64,000 nt of DNA. Origin: Ceratothoa steindachneri (lineage: Eukaryota; Arthropoda; Malacostraca; Isopoda; Cymothoidae). Positions 36,981-49,387 of this stretch are shown here, in pieces. Made by a program: the position numbers and the translations under genes. The stretch's first letter is position 1, and each line of letters starts with the position of its first letter. Location: positions 174,195,056 through 174,259,055 of the forward strand of contig OZ018326.1 in the NCBI GenBank assembly GCA_963969495.1. Direction: 5' to 3'. The notes beneath the pieces are model-generated. The model saw only the letters and a list, made by a program, of their open reading frames with translations. It was not told where the DNA came from and did not search any database.

Positions 36981-37953
36981 ATGGACTACAAAGAACCCTT
37001 GGAGACGTGCAGCGAGAAGGGCCATTATTGGAACAGATGCAGAAACACACACGAAAAATGCACCAACTGCGGACAGGGATATAGAATGATGGCTATGGCA
37101 TGTTCAGTCAAGAAAGAGGTGATCAAAAGGAAACAAAAAGAAAAGAAACACAAGAAGAGACGCGGAGTTCCAATACCACCTATGCCCAAGAAGCAAAGGC
37201 GGCACTTACACAATTAGACTCAAAGAAAACTTACCTAAACCTCCAAAACGAGAACTCGACCAAGATTGACGTGCATACTCCACACGCAGTCAGGAATCTA
37301 ACGAGGCCTGGTACATTTGCAAAAGAACTAAATGAAATGCTCGCGGAAAATGGAATGGACCAAATGTTGTGTCCGGACAACCCCCCTTACTGGGATGTCC
37401 TGCTACTCCAGATGGCACCTAACCAACAGGCAGTGGAAATGGAACAAGACGGCATCAAAAAACAAACCCCAAAACAGGAAATAAAATCAAGAGAGAGAAG
37501 ACAAAAGAAGTGAAAACTCTCGCACAGGAACAAAAACGAGAGGACAACGTAAAAACTGAGAGAGCCGAGACGGCTACATCGGACTCCTCGGGGCACTCAG
37601 ACTCATCGGACTCAGAAGCCGCTCGTCAAACTAAGAAAGCCACGGGGAAGAAAGGCAAAAAAAAAGCTATACGCAGATAGAACAACTTCTATATCTACGC
37701 GTGCGAACAGTTTCCCTTCCCCAAGGATATGGAGTGCATGAAAATCTTCCAAGGCATTAAAACAAAAATCGACAAGTGGAAATTCGATGCTGACATCGAC
37801 ACGGAAATAGTAGAAGAAGCATTGCTACGCCAAAATGTCGTTCTACATGATGACACGTGCAAGCAGGTTTTCAATGGCGAATTCAGGAAGAAGAGGGACG
37901 GGGAGAAGAAAAACAGTAGAAGGACAATATGGAGAGAGCAACTAACAGAATGA
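36981..37953 (+). pseudogene. LINE copy B ORF1 (zinc-knuckle nucleic-acid-binding protein)
   Basis: Begins inside the knuckle region: ETCSEKGHYWNRC and CTNCGQGYRMMAMAC (two C-x2-C-x4-H-x4-C-type knuckles, the first missing a Cys), then a Lys/Arg-rich stretch. A frameshift near 37150 leads to YAQEAKAALTQLDSKK, then KELNEMLAENGMDQMLCPDN and PPYW, the family motif seen as WFPDNPPS in copy A. After an acidic tail, 37729-37953 reads MECMKIFQGIKTKIDKWKFD and LHDDTCKQVFNGEFRKKR and stops at 37951-37953. This end overlaps the ORF2 start by four bases (ATGA). Confidence 0.75.
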
Positions 37954-40510
37954 GGATCCTGACACTGAACATTGGAGCAACGGCACATGGAAACATATTT
38001 CGTATGCTGGACCCTGACATCATATTAAAAACAAAGAAATACATCTGGTAAAATTAAAATCCCAGGCTACAGAGTGTTTATGAAGAATCATTCACAGGAA
38101 AGATTTGATGGTGCTGCAATAGCTGCCAAGGGGAATATCTCGTTCAAGCTCCTTCCAGAGCTGGACGAATCCATTGTGGCCGTTGAACTTCACACATTGA
38201 TCGGAAACCTCGTGATAGCCGCAGCTTATCAACCCTCTCGTCAAGCCTACCTGCCCATAAATATCTTCTACACGCTGTTTGGACATTGCAGAATGGCAAC
38301 CTTAGGGGGCGACCTCAACGCCAGATGCCATGAGATAGACGATGATAGAACCAGCGAAAGAGTCTGAAACTTGTAATTGATTATGGGAAGGAAAAATATC
38401 CAAAGAAGAAAAGACAGATTTTCCCAACTATATCACTTCCACATCAGCCACCAAACCTGACATAATCTTAACGAGCAAAGGCTTCCCCTTCAACTACTAT
38501 AGCGAGCTGGGTCCAAAAGTCCCCAGTGACCACATAGCGATCCTCACCGCAATCTCACTTGCGCCAATCCAGCTACCAGTCACTCTCCGAAAAAACTATG
38601 CCTTCGACCAACTTGGATAGATACAAAAGATAACTCAGTCTATTCGACCCAGCTGACCTATGCGATGCGACCTTCGAGGAGATAAATGAAGAGCTGGAAG
38701 GATAACCACGTTTATTCTGGAAGCAGACTACGAGTGTGTACTCACGACAGGGTACAAAACACCTCCTCAACCTAGATGGACAGAGGAGATGTGGGAGATC
38801 GCTCGTGTTCACAGGGAAGTCTATTAAGGAAGAAGACGGGCAGGTCTAAACCGGGAAAGAAGCTAGCTACTACGGCGCCTAAGCGCCTAGCTTAAATTCT
38901 CTATCAACCTCTAACAAGAAGAAATATGGAACAACTTAATAGACATAGCCGATAGCGAAATGAACCCGATTAAAAGCTGGCCGCAAATCAGAAAATTAAA
39001 AGTACAAACAGTAAAAGCGAGTGCTCGCATTAAAGAGAACGGGGATTATATAGAGGAACCGGTGGTTCTAGAAGAAAGATTTCGAACGTACTGAAAAAAT
39101 GCTTTCAGCATCCAACTAGAAGAGAACGAAGAGTTCGACAATGAATTCGAAGACCAACTGCTAGAAGAACTTAATTATATCATACATCGGACGCACCCAC
39201 ATCACCAAGTAGAAGAAGGTAGGGAGATGGCGTACAAAGGCCGTACCAAAACACCTGAGGAGGTCATGGTCACTGTAAAGTCCTTTAAACAAAGGGCACA
39301 AGGCTGGACGGGCATCACTTAATGAAACTTAGTAAATGCCCCTCTGCAGATCATTCAGGGAATCACAAACATCTTAAATTCTTCCCTGAATACTGGTTAC
39401 TTCCCAGACGGCTTAAAGATTGCTAAAATTATCATTATACCTAAGGGAGGTAAACTGCATGATCAACTGGTCAATTAAAAACCAATCTTTATGCTTGAGT
39501 TTGTGGCGAAGATCTACGAGAAACTCGTGGTTGACCGGCTACAAGACCACTTAGCTGAGCAGGAAGCTGATAACCCACAGCGGCACGGGTTCCGTAGGAA
39601 CCCGTGCCGCTGTCTACAATACAAGATTTTTAACCTTTGGCTAAACCCAATCCTAAAAAGGTTCCTCTGTGACTGTATAATGGAAAAGAGAGCCCAAATT
39701 CGAACTTAAGGTGGGTGTTCTACAAGACAGCTGTCTGAGTCCGTTGCTGTACCTCGTGTACAAAAAAGAACTCTCTGCTCCAGTGCGGGACGATAAGATG
39801 TATCTGCTGTTCGCAGATGAAATTACACAAATCGTCCTAAGTCCCATCAGGAACGCTGGAATTCAAGCAAGGGCGACAGCCTCGGAGGTCGAAAATATCA
39901 ACATATTTGAAAAGAGGTGGAAAATTAAGACAAACTGCCAGAAATTCCAAGTTATTCCAATGAGCTGCCGGAAAGTAGACGACACCCTCGTAGATGACGA
40001 ACACTACTCGTATTCCAACGAGGGAAAGGTCCTAGGCTTATGACACACCAAATCAGGATATAATACCCATGTTAACAACAGTCTCCCTAGCCAAAAGAGA
40101 GCTGAAGAAACTTAGCAGATTCCGAAACATCAACGTGCCGAACGAAGAAAAAGCTCTACATTGTCTTGGTACGCTCCATCCTGATGTACTCAGCAGTGAT
40201 CCCGCAGATGACCATCTGTACCTCTCTCAGGACGATGCAGAAGGTTCAGAATAAAGCCACACTGCTTATTTATGGCGTAAGAAGTATCGATCGTATTATG
40301 AAGATAGTCCTACACGAAAGAGTATGACTCAAACCAATTAATTTGGAGATCCGGAGGCTAGGGAGAAAGACATGAAATAAGGTGGAGGAAGAAATACTCC
40401 CGAATATCAACAATAATGTCGACATACCTCAAAACAGACTACACAAGGTGGAAAGAACAGCACTGTTCCCCAGCGGAAGAAACTGTGCGAGGGAAAAATT
40501 AACACCAATC
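37950..40510 (+). pseudogene. LINE copy B ORF2: endonuclease + reverse transcriptase
   Basis: Starts MRILTLNIGATAHGN (37950), the usual first strand of an APE endonuclease; a stop follows after about 30 codons. The endonuclease continues at 38074-38367 with RFDGAAIAAKGN, LVIAAAYQPSRQAYLP and GGDLNARC. The reverse transcriptase is broken into pieces: FMLEFVAKIYEKLVVDRL and NPQRHGFRRN (39490-39605); GVLQDSCLSPLLYLVYKKEL and LLFADEITQIVL (39711-39845), where the catalytic FADD reads FADE (39810-39821); FEKRWKIKTNCQKFQVIPMS; and KRELKKLSRFRNINVPNEEK near the end. A small inverted repeat ggcacgggttcc/ggaacccgtgcc sits at 39582-39612 inside the fingers region. Confidence 0.8.
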
Positions 40511-40540
40511 TATACCTAAGTATGTAAACCCCAAATAAAT

Positions 40541-41235
40541 GAATAAAAAAGATATATTGAATACAACAACAAGAGACAGTAAGGATAATTAAAAAGAGCT
40601 AAAGTGCACAAGAATATATGACCTCAAAAAGGAAATAAGATAAAGAACAACAGAAGTTAATAAAATATAAATAAACAACAATAGGTAAAAATATAGATAC
40701 AAAAGAGGCAAAGTGCCCAAACTTAAATTTCATTTTAAACTAAAAATAAGAAAAAGTATAATTAAACAACAAAAAAAAACTAAAATAAAGGAGGCGAAAT
40801 GCCCAACGATAAATTAACAAATAAAAATAAACGAAAAGACAACCAATTAGCAAAATATGACCTAAAAGGCTTGAAAGCACCGGCGGAGGAACCTACTCAA
40901 GAGTTATTAAAATGTTTAAACATATGAAAGAACATGACCGTCATGAGCCGTCATCAATACTATAGAAGAAAGAGAAAGAAAAAATATATAAAAGAGACAA
41001 ATAATAGTGATGCCCTCAACACCAAGGCAAACTAGAAAACAACTTCCCATCTATGAAAACCTACCACACATTTCATCACTTTCATTAACTTACCTTAACT
41101 TAATCACGATTTTGAGGAAAAGTATAGTAATCAGATTATTTATCTATCGTATACGGTTTTTGATAAAGGCGGAAAAGAAAAGGGAGGGTTTAAGGCGGCA
41201 AATTAAACGGGAGATGTGTTAAACCGCTACGTTAT
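40541..41235. other. AT-rich spacer between LINE copies B and C
   Basis: A-rich, with no coding similarity. It may include the 3' tail of copy B and the 5' untranslated region of copy C. Confidence 0.4.
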
Positions 41236-41699
41236 TCCAGTGAGTTTCATGCGCTTCGTCATCTATTCGTTGTTTTACGCACCTCGAGAAGTCAGTGCTC
41301 GGTAAAGGCGGCAAGGTAAAGTAAATTACCTTGCAAACCGTGAAACTTTTTGACGCAAAATTGAGTGTATTCCTAAGGTCCAATAGTAAAGAGTTTTAAG
41401 ACATTATCCAAGTGAAGAATAAAGTGCCCATAAGGATATATAGTGTTGTACCAAATACCAGCAGGATTCCAAGGAAGGACCCAATTAAGGTAGTGTAGAG
41501 GTACTAACTTCCCCCCCACCCTGCCTTTTAACTACTTCACCCATCACTTTAAACATGTTTAATTGAGGTGTCAGGATGATAGGAAAAGGTAGAAAAGGCT
41601 CCCCTTACAGGTTGTGAAGGAAGGGACTAAGCCACCAAGAGAGAGAGAGAGACAGAGAGAGTGATTGACGAAGATAATAAATCGTAAATTAAATGTTGC

Positions 41700-43049
41700 C
41701 CTGATCAGACTGATTGGCTCGTACTTCGGGTACGTGGTAATGTGCTACCAAGACGAGGAGACGAGGATAGAGAAAGAGTAACAGGGGAAGAAGCTAAGAA
41801 GGTGCTGGGAAAGATTGACCTGGAACCAGTGATCACAGCTGAGATCATAGTACAAAGAGCTGTCATCTGTAGACAATTGACCAACAAATAGGGGCTAATA
41901 CAGCGGAGGATAAGCAATCGTGGGCTAAGTTGTCGGAAGTGGTAAAGTTAGGAAGATTTAACAACCTATTAAAGATTACGTTCGGGGATGTAGAGACTGC
42001 TAGTAAGGCAAAGCAATAAGGACTACTAGCATTCAATATGCGGGTCACTCCCTCGCAGATCGATACAGAGGAAATTGTACAGGTCCTGATAAGCTCTAAC
42101 TGCCTAACAATCGAGGATCTCGAATCAAAGGATTGCATGTCTGAAAAGAAATGTTCGGAATTCAATCAACTGAGTCACGGGTTTGAAGAATCTAGGAGCG
42201 AGATAACGGATGGCCCAAATTGCCCGGCAAAAAGACAAATTATTTTGAAGAAGAAAGAGATGGTAAGGACAGAAAAGAAAAGGAGAGAGAATAGGTCATA
42301 CGCAAGAGCAACAAAAGAGGGAACAAAGGTAATCCCAGGCCCACAGGCAGCCCCAGGACCGACGGTCAATCATGTGCCTCACCTCATGATCGAGAACTAA
42401 TCTATGGAGAATATGACTATGATAATGTATGCTCAAATAGCTAATGCATCGAATCCAGGGTGTTTCTGGAGGGAACTCAACACCTTACCCGAGAAAAAAT
42501 GGTATGAAGAGGAAGCTGTGGTTCCCAGAGAACCCTCCATCAAGGGACATACTTAAAATAAAAATAGTCGAGAAGGAAGAGGCCAAAAAGGAGCCTGAGA
42601 ACGAAGAGGAAAATATAGCGGTTGAGGTGAATAAGAAACTGGAGAAGAGAAAAAAGAATATGAAAAAGAAGAAAAATCAGGAAAAGAGGAATGACTCAAA
42701 CACAGAAACATCCACTTCAGAGTCAGAAAGTGAAGAATGGGTAGAGGAAGCTGGGGCAAGTGAAGTAAAGAAACTGGAAAGCGAGAGAGAGAGGGCGAGC
42801 GCGGAACTACCATTATGCGAAGAGGCAGACGTTCATATTTACACCACTATGGGTAATGAATTCTCCAAAGATCTGAATATGCTACATATCATAGAGGGGA
42901 TAGTAGAGGGTAAATTTAAAAAGACTCACCAATCAGACTATCCAACGGATGTAGTCCAAAGATATATACTGATTGGGAACCTACAAGTAACAGGGGACAG
43001 ATGTTACTTACTTAGGACAGAGAATTTCAGGGAGTTAAGGAACGGATAA
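41700..43049 (+). pseudogene. LINE copy C ORF1 (zinc-knuckle protein, acidic/basic tail)
   Basis: The upstream part (41885-42040) reads WAKLSEVVKLGRFNNLLKIT and then KQ-stop-GLLAFNMRVTPSQID, alignable with KQGLLAFYTKISPDQIE of copy A. The frame 42038-42400 follows with knuckle remnants (CMSEKKCSEFNQLSH; some Cys lost) and a basic segment ending RSYARATKEG. After a break, 42444-43049 reads RKLWFPENPPSRD, the family motif, a long Lys/Glu/Ser-rich segment, and a C-terminal part FSKDLNMLHIIEGIVEGKFK, which parallels the copy B end. Just beyond lies ATTGA, a possible mutated form of the ATGA overlap of copy B. Confidence 0.7.
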
Positions 43050-43104
43050 AGGAAGAAGTTTAGAGTGTGATTAAGTAAATAATTATGGATAAGAGAGTTA
43101 ATTA

Positions 43105-45440
43105 ATTGAAAATAGTCGAAGTGAACATCAATAGATTAAAGGATAAGAAAAACCAATTCTGGAATGTGTTGGATAAGGAAGACATTGATGTAGTAGTGAT
43201 ATGTGAGCACGGTTTGAGTATAGGTAAGTAGGAGCTGAAGCTTCAGAATTATTATACCTACACGAAAGGTTACTCAAAAGAAAGAATCGATGGTATAATA
43301 GTTTCCGTTAAAAAAGGTATAGAGCATAGGTAATTGGAAGAGTTGGAAGAAAGCTATATGGCAATTGAACTAGACACCCAGACGGGAGCAGTGGTTATAA
43401 TGGGGAGGTACAACCCCCTAAGAAGAAATTATTTACTACTTCATAATTTCCTTAGGGTATTCGGAAGAAATACCCCAAGGAATGCTCGCGTCAGACACTC
43501 AGGATGTATCTCAAAGAAGAGGATGTGAAAGAACCTAGATTTATTAATAGATAGACTTATAGTGGTACGAGCTGAGCCGGAGTTTTCCACGTACGTCACA
43601 TATAGAACAGCTACAAAAGCGAACATAGTATTAAACAGCAAATATTTTCATTGGAACATGTTTGTCAAACTGAGTCTTGTGTTCCTTACGGATTACCACT
43701 CAATCATACTATTGCTGTTACTAAGTCCAATTCAAGAGCTATGCCCGTTTAGCAAACAATATACAAAGGCAAGGTGGAGAGGATATGGAAGGATTTAATC
43801 GATAGACTAGAATCACTAGATAATGAACGGAACCCGAGACAATTCTGGCAATATTTGAGGATTGCAAGGTACTCCACTGCCGAGAAAGCTGAAGATTAAG
43901 AGAGGCAATGGATACATAACGAAAGTAGAGGAAACAAAGGAGATGTTCAGATATCTCTGGAGTCAGGTATTTAACATCATGGGTGAATATAATGAAAGTT
44001 TTGACGTAGAGCATGAAACAAGGATTATGAAAGAACCGAACATCCACCTGGGGAAGACTTACCCGCTCGACAGGATCCTTTATAATAATGGGGAGGAGGA
44101 TGACACTAGGGACGATGGAAAGATAAAGATGGAAGAATTAAGGTCGGTAGTCCAGTCCTTCAAACAGAAGGCATCATGGCGATTGGGGCTGACGAAAGCG
44201 AGCATAAGTCAGCTCCTGGAGAACGTAGTGGAGGGGATCTAGGCAATCGTCAGTGAGTGCTGGAATATCAATTACTTCCCGGACAGACTATAAGTGTCCA
44301 AAATGTTTTTTGTGCTAAAACTGGATAAGTCAACAACCACAGTCAACGAATACAGACCCATCTCACTGTTCAATTTTACAGCCAAAGTATTGAAAAAAAG
44401 TGTGCGCAACAGAGTGATTAATCATCTAGAGACCAACCCTAAGTTGAACAACCAACAGTACGGATTCAGAAAAAAGACAGGTACCGAGATGACCCTAGCG
44501 CTGATTACAGAGAAGCTGGGAAAGGCTAAGAGTGACGATAAGATGGTTGATCTAGTGGCGCACGACGTGTAGCAGGCGTTTGACAAGGTGTAGAGGGATG
44601 GTTTGAAGTATAAGCTAGTAAAGATGGAACTTGGGGAGAAATTGATCAGGCTGTTAGGCAGTTTCAGTAGCAACAGAAGGGCCTATATGGTGTTCGGATA
44701 CTATGAAGACCCTGCCTTTAATACAAAGGATCTGCTTCCACAGGGGAGCTGCCTCTCCCCAGTCCTCTACGCCATTTATACCACTGATCTTCCGTTTCCC
44801 CTTAGCCGAGAAACAGCTTATGTACAGTTCGCGGATGACGTCACACAGATTATTGCGACCCGTAATAGAACAACAAGGAAGGCGGCCAAGAACAAAGCAA
44901 AAGAGATCCTGGAAAATAGATACGAGAATAAATGGAAGATAAAGACCAATAGTGATATATTCTCAGTGATTTCCATCAGCAGGAGAAAGGTAGAGAGCAT
45001 TAGAGTTAAGGGCAAAATATATGAATATAAGGAAGAAGCTAAAGTATTGATTCTTGAAATAAGTAAAACCGGGTACACTGCACATGTAACGGAGAGGATA
45101 AGAGTAGCAAAGGTGAAGTTAGCGCAACTAGGGAGGTTTTTACGATTGCGGCTAAGTCACAAAAGAAAACTCTTCATTACAATAGTCAGAGCTACCTTGC
45201 TGTACCCAGCATTTCGGCTACATAGTTCTACGAAGAGTGCCATGATTAAGCTTCAGAGGGTACAAAACCAGGGTAACCGATAGATTACAGGCACAAATTG
45301 GATGGACATGAGGAGGCAAAGATAATTATTTGGGGAAGTAAGAATAAAGCGGGTCAATATATTCTTACATAAGAGGGCAGTAGAAATCTGGCAAAAGAAC
45401 GAGGAAGAGCTGAGAAATGGTTGGGAGAACAGACTGAGAC
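43105..45440 (+). pseudogene. LINE copy C ORF2: endonuclease + reverse transcriptase
   Basis: The endonuclease begins LKIVEVNINRLKDKKNQFWN, EDIDVVVICEHG, ERIDGIIVSVKKG, then (43334-43528) MAIELDTQTGAVVIMGRYNP; the GDLNAR box is lost in a frameshift. The reverse transcriptase: YRPISLFNFTAKVLKK, NNQQYGFRKKTGTEMTLALI (44294-44572), a TAG before QAFDKV (catalytic region A), then 44603-45283 with LPQGSCLSPVLYAIYTTDLP, VQFADDVTQIIATRNR (FADD at 44828-44839), NKWKIKTNSDIFSVI, RATLLYPAF and MIKLQRVQNQGNR. It would reverse-transcribe the element at its target, but at least four stops/frameshifts disable it. Confidence 0.85.
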
Positions 45441-45849
45441 GAAGAGAGGGAATTGAAATGTAACTTCAATTTCCCAGTAGCAAGAAAAAGATAAGAACGA
45501 ATCCAGTCCTAAGGTTTGTGTAAGACAGGGAATGATAAAAGAGCGAAACTCAGTTGATACAGTAATTAGTAATTAGACAATGAGGGTGAATTCTAACTTA
45601 ATAGAGAGTAATTAGTCGAGAGGAAAAGAGTCGGAAAGTGAAAGGAAGTGAAATGTAAAGAAAGGGAAGGACCATCAAGTCACCTGAAGATTATAGACAC
45701 ACCTCAACGCTAACACATACCTATAACTACTTTTAATTTCATCACTATACTGTCATATATATCACTAAACTCTTTCTTCATACACCTTAGGAACCTTAAG
45801 ATCAAGAATTTTATTTTCAGCTGCTCAGAACTTTTGGACGAAATACATA

Positions 45850-48800
45850 TGCTATTTACATGTCGCTACCGGGTAAAGGAGGTAACGGTTCAGATACGTC
45901 AGAAAAATGCGTTCGCTCAGTAAAGAACTGTGAGGATCGATTTACTGTGAACGAATTATAGAACTTTATAAGACTTCAAAATGCTCATCTTTGAGGTATT
46001 CTTGGGTCACATGCGATTATATAATGTAATCCAAGCACCAAAGTACCTCTATCATAGAAAATAAGAAGGATGAAAAAGGAAGACAAAGCAACAAAAGCAG
46101 AAAAGCGGCTAGGAAACTACAGACTCAGAAGCCTAATATGGATGTAACACAAACGCAGGAAAGAAAGAAAACAAACAGAAAAGAGAAATGTGTTTTCAAA
46201 GTGAAGGACTTCAAACTTACAGTCTTTGCAAACCTTGCAGACCTCCTAACACAAAAATGAGAACAAAAAGATGTGACAAAAGTAATACAGAACGATTTGT
46301 GTAAGTCGGTATTTAACTCACACTCGGAAAACCGTAGCGAAGATGTTGATGAACAACAAAATTATATTCCACCCAACAAAAATCGATTTCCCGAAGAAAA
46401 ACGTGTTCCTAATTGCTGAAAACAATCGAGAAACTTAAGCGCAACAAGAAGAACTACGGAAAGAGTTAATAATAAAAAACTACCAGGTGATGTCCCAAAT
46501 TTTCGTCTTTTTTATAATGGTGAAATTTGTCAGCCATTAAAGCTTGAAGGGAGAAAGAAATATCATTACAAAGAACAATATTTGAAATTTTATTATCTCC
46601 CCTTTTATCATTCGAGATGACCATCATCATACTCTATGCACTTATCAATACGATTAGAATAATCTTTTATGGCATTCTGCAAAATATTGACATTTGTGGA
46701 TGCAATGATTTTCTTCGTTTCTGAAATATTAGTTGGTGCAGCTCGAAATAGTCTTTTTTTTACAAAACTCCATAGAAAGTAGTCTATAGGTGACAAATCA
46801 GGTGACCTGGCCGGCCAGAGCAAATTTGTCTTTTGCAACATTACTCTTTGAGCAAATCATGCCTAGCCATGTACATCATGGTGGTGCATGAAACCATTCG
46901 TCAGAAAATGTGCTTTTGGCGAGAATTGTTTTTGGGCATGTCAAAATATCTGGAAGCGTTAAATGACTGAGCTTGTCATGTTTAATGGTCCTCAAATAAA
47001 TTGGGCCAATTAATCTTGTTTCCACTTGTCCAGAACATACTGTTATCTTTGAGGAGTGCAAATGTTTTTGAAACTGTTTATTTAGCTATTTAGTGACAAG
47101 TTCGGATAATTCTGGTTATTTGGCATGCTTTTCCGGTAAACGTGACATTCATCAGTAATAACCTTCGGTGTTATCCAGCCTTGAGTTTTCTTGATGACAT
47201 TGACTTTTGTATTACTTCAAATTAAGATCTTTTTTGAGAAAAGTTCGCACAGCTTCTCTATTCAGATGTGTCTCAGCAGCCAATTTTCTCACAGAGGTTG
47301 TTTCATCATTATCAATTAAAGCCCTTACCTTGTCAAATTCGTTTCCGTCCTCACACTTTTCTTACGACCAGAGTTTCCTTTATTTAAATTATAAGTTGTG
47401 CTGTGTGAATTCCACTTGCCTTAATTTCTCTGGATTGTTTCTTCTTATAATCATATACCATATTTTCCTTAAAAATGACGAATTAATTTGATTATGCAGC
47501 CATGTTTAATCATCAATTCCTCGCCAAATCTGTACTGCTCAAGAGTTAATTATCCCATTTTTGAGAGTGTAGAACAGAACTGTTTAATATCTAGCATAGA
47601 CTGTCCACCGCAAGCCTAGGCTAACTAAGCTAGCTAATAAAATTTTAAACATTGTTCTTGGTAAGGATACTTATTTGTATCATCAAGCTTTATTTGCTAA
47701 CAATTATAGCATTATATAAAAGGATACAGTTTGGCGGAGGGCCGGTAAATTTTAGTAGCTACAAATCCTACAATTGAGAGGCACGATGGAGCTGCAAGAG
47801 CAATAAAGAAATAAATAAAATAGCCAGAATGGAAAGAGATTACGAGGCTTATCTATAGATAACCTTATGATTCTAATACCACTTAATGACAATAGCGATA
47901 GGTTACCAGCCGCCTCAACGTAACTATTTTCCGATACACAACATCATAGTGAGATTCAGGAATAGACACCCAACACTTCTCTTGAGTGATGTAAATACTT
48001 GCTGTGGGAAGAAGGGATATAGAATTAAAAAGAAACCGGATATATTTCTTATCATTCCGCATATGCATTATAACTTTACACACAGAACCCATAGCCATCC
48101 CATGCAGTGACTATATAAGCATAATAGTTGTATTAAACCAAAATCCAATGCAGTTGGTGATCCCAAGGAGAAAAGAAGTTAATATTGAATTTTAGATAAT
48201 ATTACGAGAAAACCATCAAATCAATTATTACAGAACTTTATCATAACCAAGATGGACAACATAAAGAAGAACAAGAGGAATATGAAGTCAACATATAAGA
48301 AAATCAGGCAACAAGGTACACAACCGCTAATCTACCGGAAACTGTAAAAGCTGAAAGCGAAATGCTTATAGTAATTAAAAAGAAACAAAGATAAGAATGT
48401 GAAAGAGTAATTGAGAAATTTGAAAACGAAATCCCTGAAAAGAGCACGGCAGAAAAAAAAGAATGAGAGGAAGTCCAAAAGCAGAAATCATCAAGATGCG
48501 AGATGAGAACTGAACAAAGAGACGATTGAACACAAACACCAGACCCACTGAGGAAAAAATCTTCAGAACCAGAGAACAACGCTGGGTTTAATGACCACAT
48601 GAAAGAAATTGTAGGAAAATTTCTTGGAAGTAAGACCAACATGATAATCCCAAGGCATATAGAAGAGAAAGCTAGAGAAGATCACAAGGAAATTGGTGCA
48701 ATAATTAGCATGCAAGGATTCATGAGTGCGATACACTCGTTCAAAAAAAGCCCCTGATCCATCATGGCTTAGGAAGATTCACCTTACAAAAGCGTAAGTT

Positions 48801-49290
48801 AGTATATACTTATTTTTTATAACAAAACTGTATAATGCTTGCCTAATTTTAATATATTTTCTAGACGTATCTAAAACAGCAAAGATGATTTTCATAACTA
48901 AGCTGGTAAACCACCGAACAAGATAATGATTACAGACCTCTCTATTTACTCAACTGACGAACTAAACTCTTAGAAAAATAATAATCACCAAAAGAATAAG
49001 AGAGTACTTAGAAAATAATCAGGCGTACAATGAATTTCAATTTGGTTTCAGAACAAAACCTGGACACGCAAATGACATTGGCGATAATTTCATAAAAGAT
49101 CGCCAAAGCCAGATCATCCCAAATACAATCAATATTGTCCTGCAATATGTTCAATAAACGTTCCACAAATTTTCGACTAAAGGGCTTAGCTAGAAAATAT
49201 TACTCAGGGGCTAGCATACCTAGCCCCTGAGGAGAATATCCTACAAAAAGATCCAGAAGATCAGTCAGAAGAGCGGAAAGGATTGTAAGC
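45850..49290 (+). mobile_element. Jockey-like LINE, copy D, split by a mariner-like insertion
   Basis: 5' start like copy C (gggtaaaggaggtaacggt at about 45870). ORF1-like remnants lie at 46080-46480 (CKSVFN near 46290-46330 matches the end of copy B ORF1). A minus-strand mariner-like element occupies about 46480-47530. Endonuclease remnants resume at 47745-48100: ERHDGAARAI, then MTIAIGYQPPQRNYFPIHN and a degraded GDLNAR box. Reverse transcriptase remnants at 48700-49180 include NNQAYNEFQFGFRTKPG (about 49015-49065). It is the most damaged of the three plus-strand copies. Confidence 0.65.
46600..47420 (-). pseudogene. Mariner-like transposase, decayed
   Basis: Minus strand. The N-terminal part at about 47400-47215 shows GNSGRKKSVRTETN and, in another frame, RALIDNDETTSVRKLAAETH, LNREAVRTFLKKDLNLK: a second helix-turn-helix as in mariner/Tc1 proteins. 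47061-46876 is from the middle (ITVCSGQVETRLIGPIYLR, matching a WxGxxxxxxIGPxF block). 46841-46608 reads LLWPARSPDLSPIDYFLWSF (last catalytic Asp in the SPDLSPID block) and ends IDKCIEYDDGHLE, a typical mariner C terminus. Frameshifts lie between these blocks. Terminal repeats were not found. Confidence 0.78.
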
Positions 49291-49350
49291 ATAAGTTAAG
49301 GCGAACAGCGAGGTGCAGTTAAAAAGGATTAAAACTGCAGATCGCACAAC

Positions 49351-49387
49351 GAAAGATGAGTGCAACCTGGTCTTTTACTCATGCAGC
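49351..49387 (+). repeat. 37-bp exact repeat of a CR1-like LINE segment
   Basis: The 37 bases from gaaagatgagtgcaacctgg to ctcatgcagc are identical to 51928-51964, inside the minus-strand CR1-like LINE. The flanks differ. Confidence 0.85.

Larger units (their letters stand above)
36970..40540 (+). mobile_element. Jockey-like LINE, copy B
   Basis: Plus-strand copy of the LINE family with ORF1 (36981-37953) and ORF2 (37950-about 40510). It keeps the ORF1/ORF2 junction, zinc knuckles, endonuclease and reverse transcriptase motifs, but has stops and frameshifts. The TA microsatellite lies upstream. The 5' boundary is uncertain, and the 3' end is near the AT-rich run after 40520. Confidence 0.82.
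41240..45560 (+). mobile_element. Jockey-like LINE, copy C (best preserved)
   Basis: Plus-strand LINE. The 5' region near 41255-41340 (cagtgctcggtaaaggcggc) resembles 45865-45890 ahead of copy D, suggesting a shared 5' untranslated start. ORF1 remnants lie at 41700-43049 and ORF2 at 43105-45440. Its reverse transcriptase has the longest open stretch of the five copies (44603-45283) and an intact FADD box. Confidence 0.82.
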
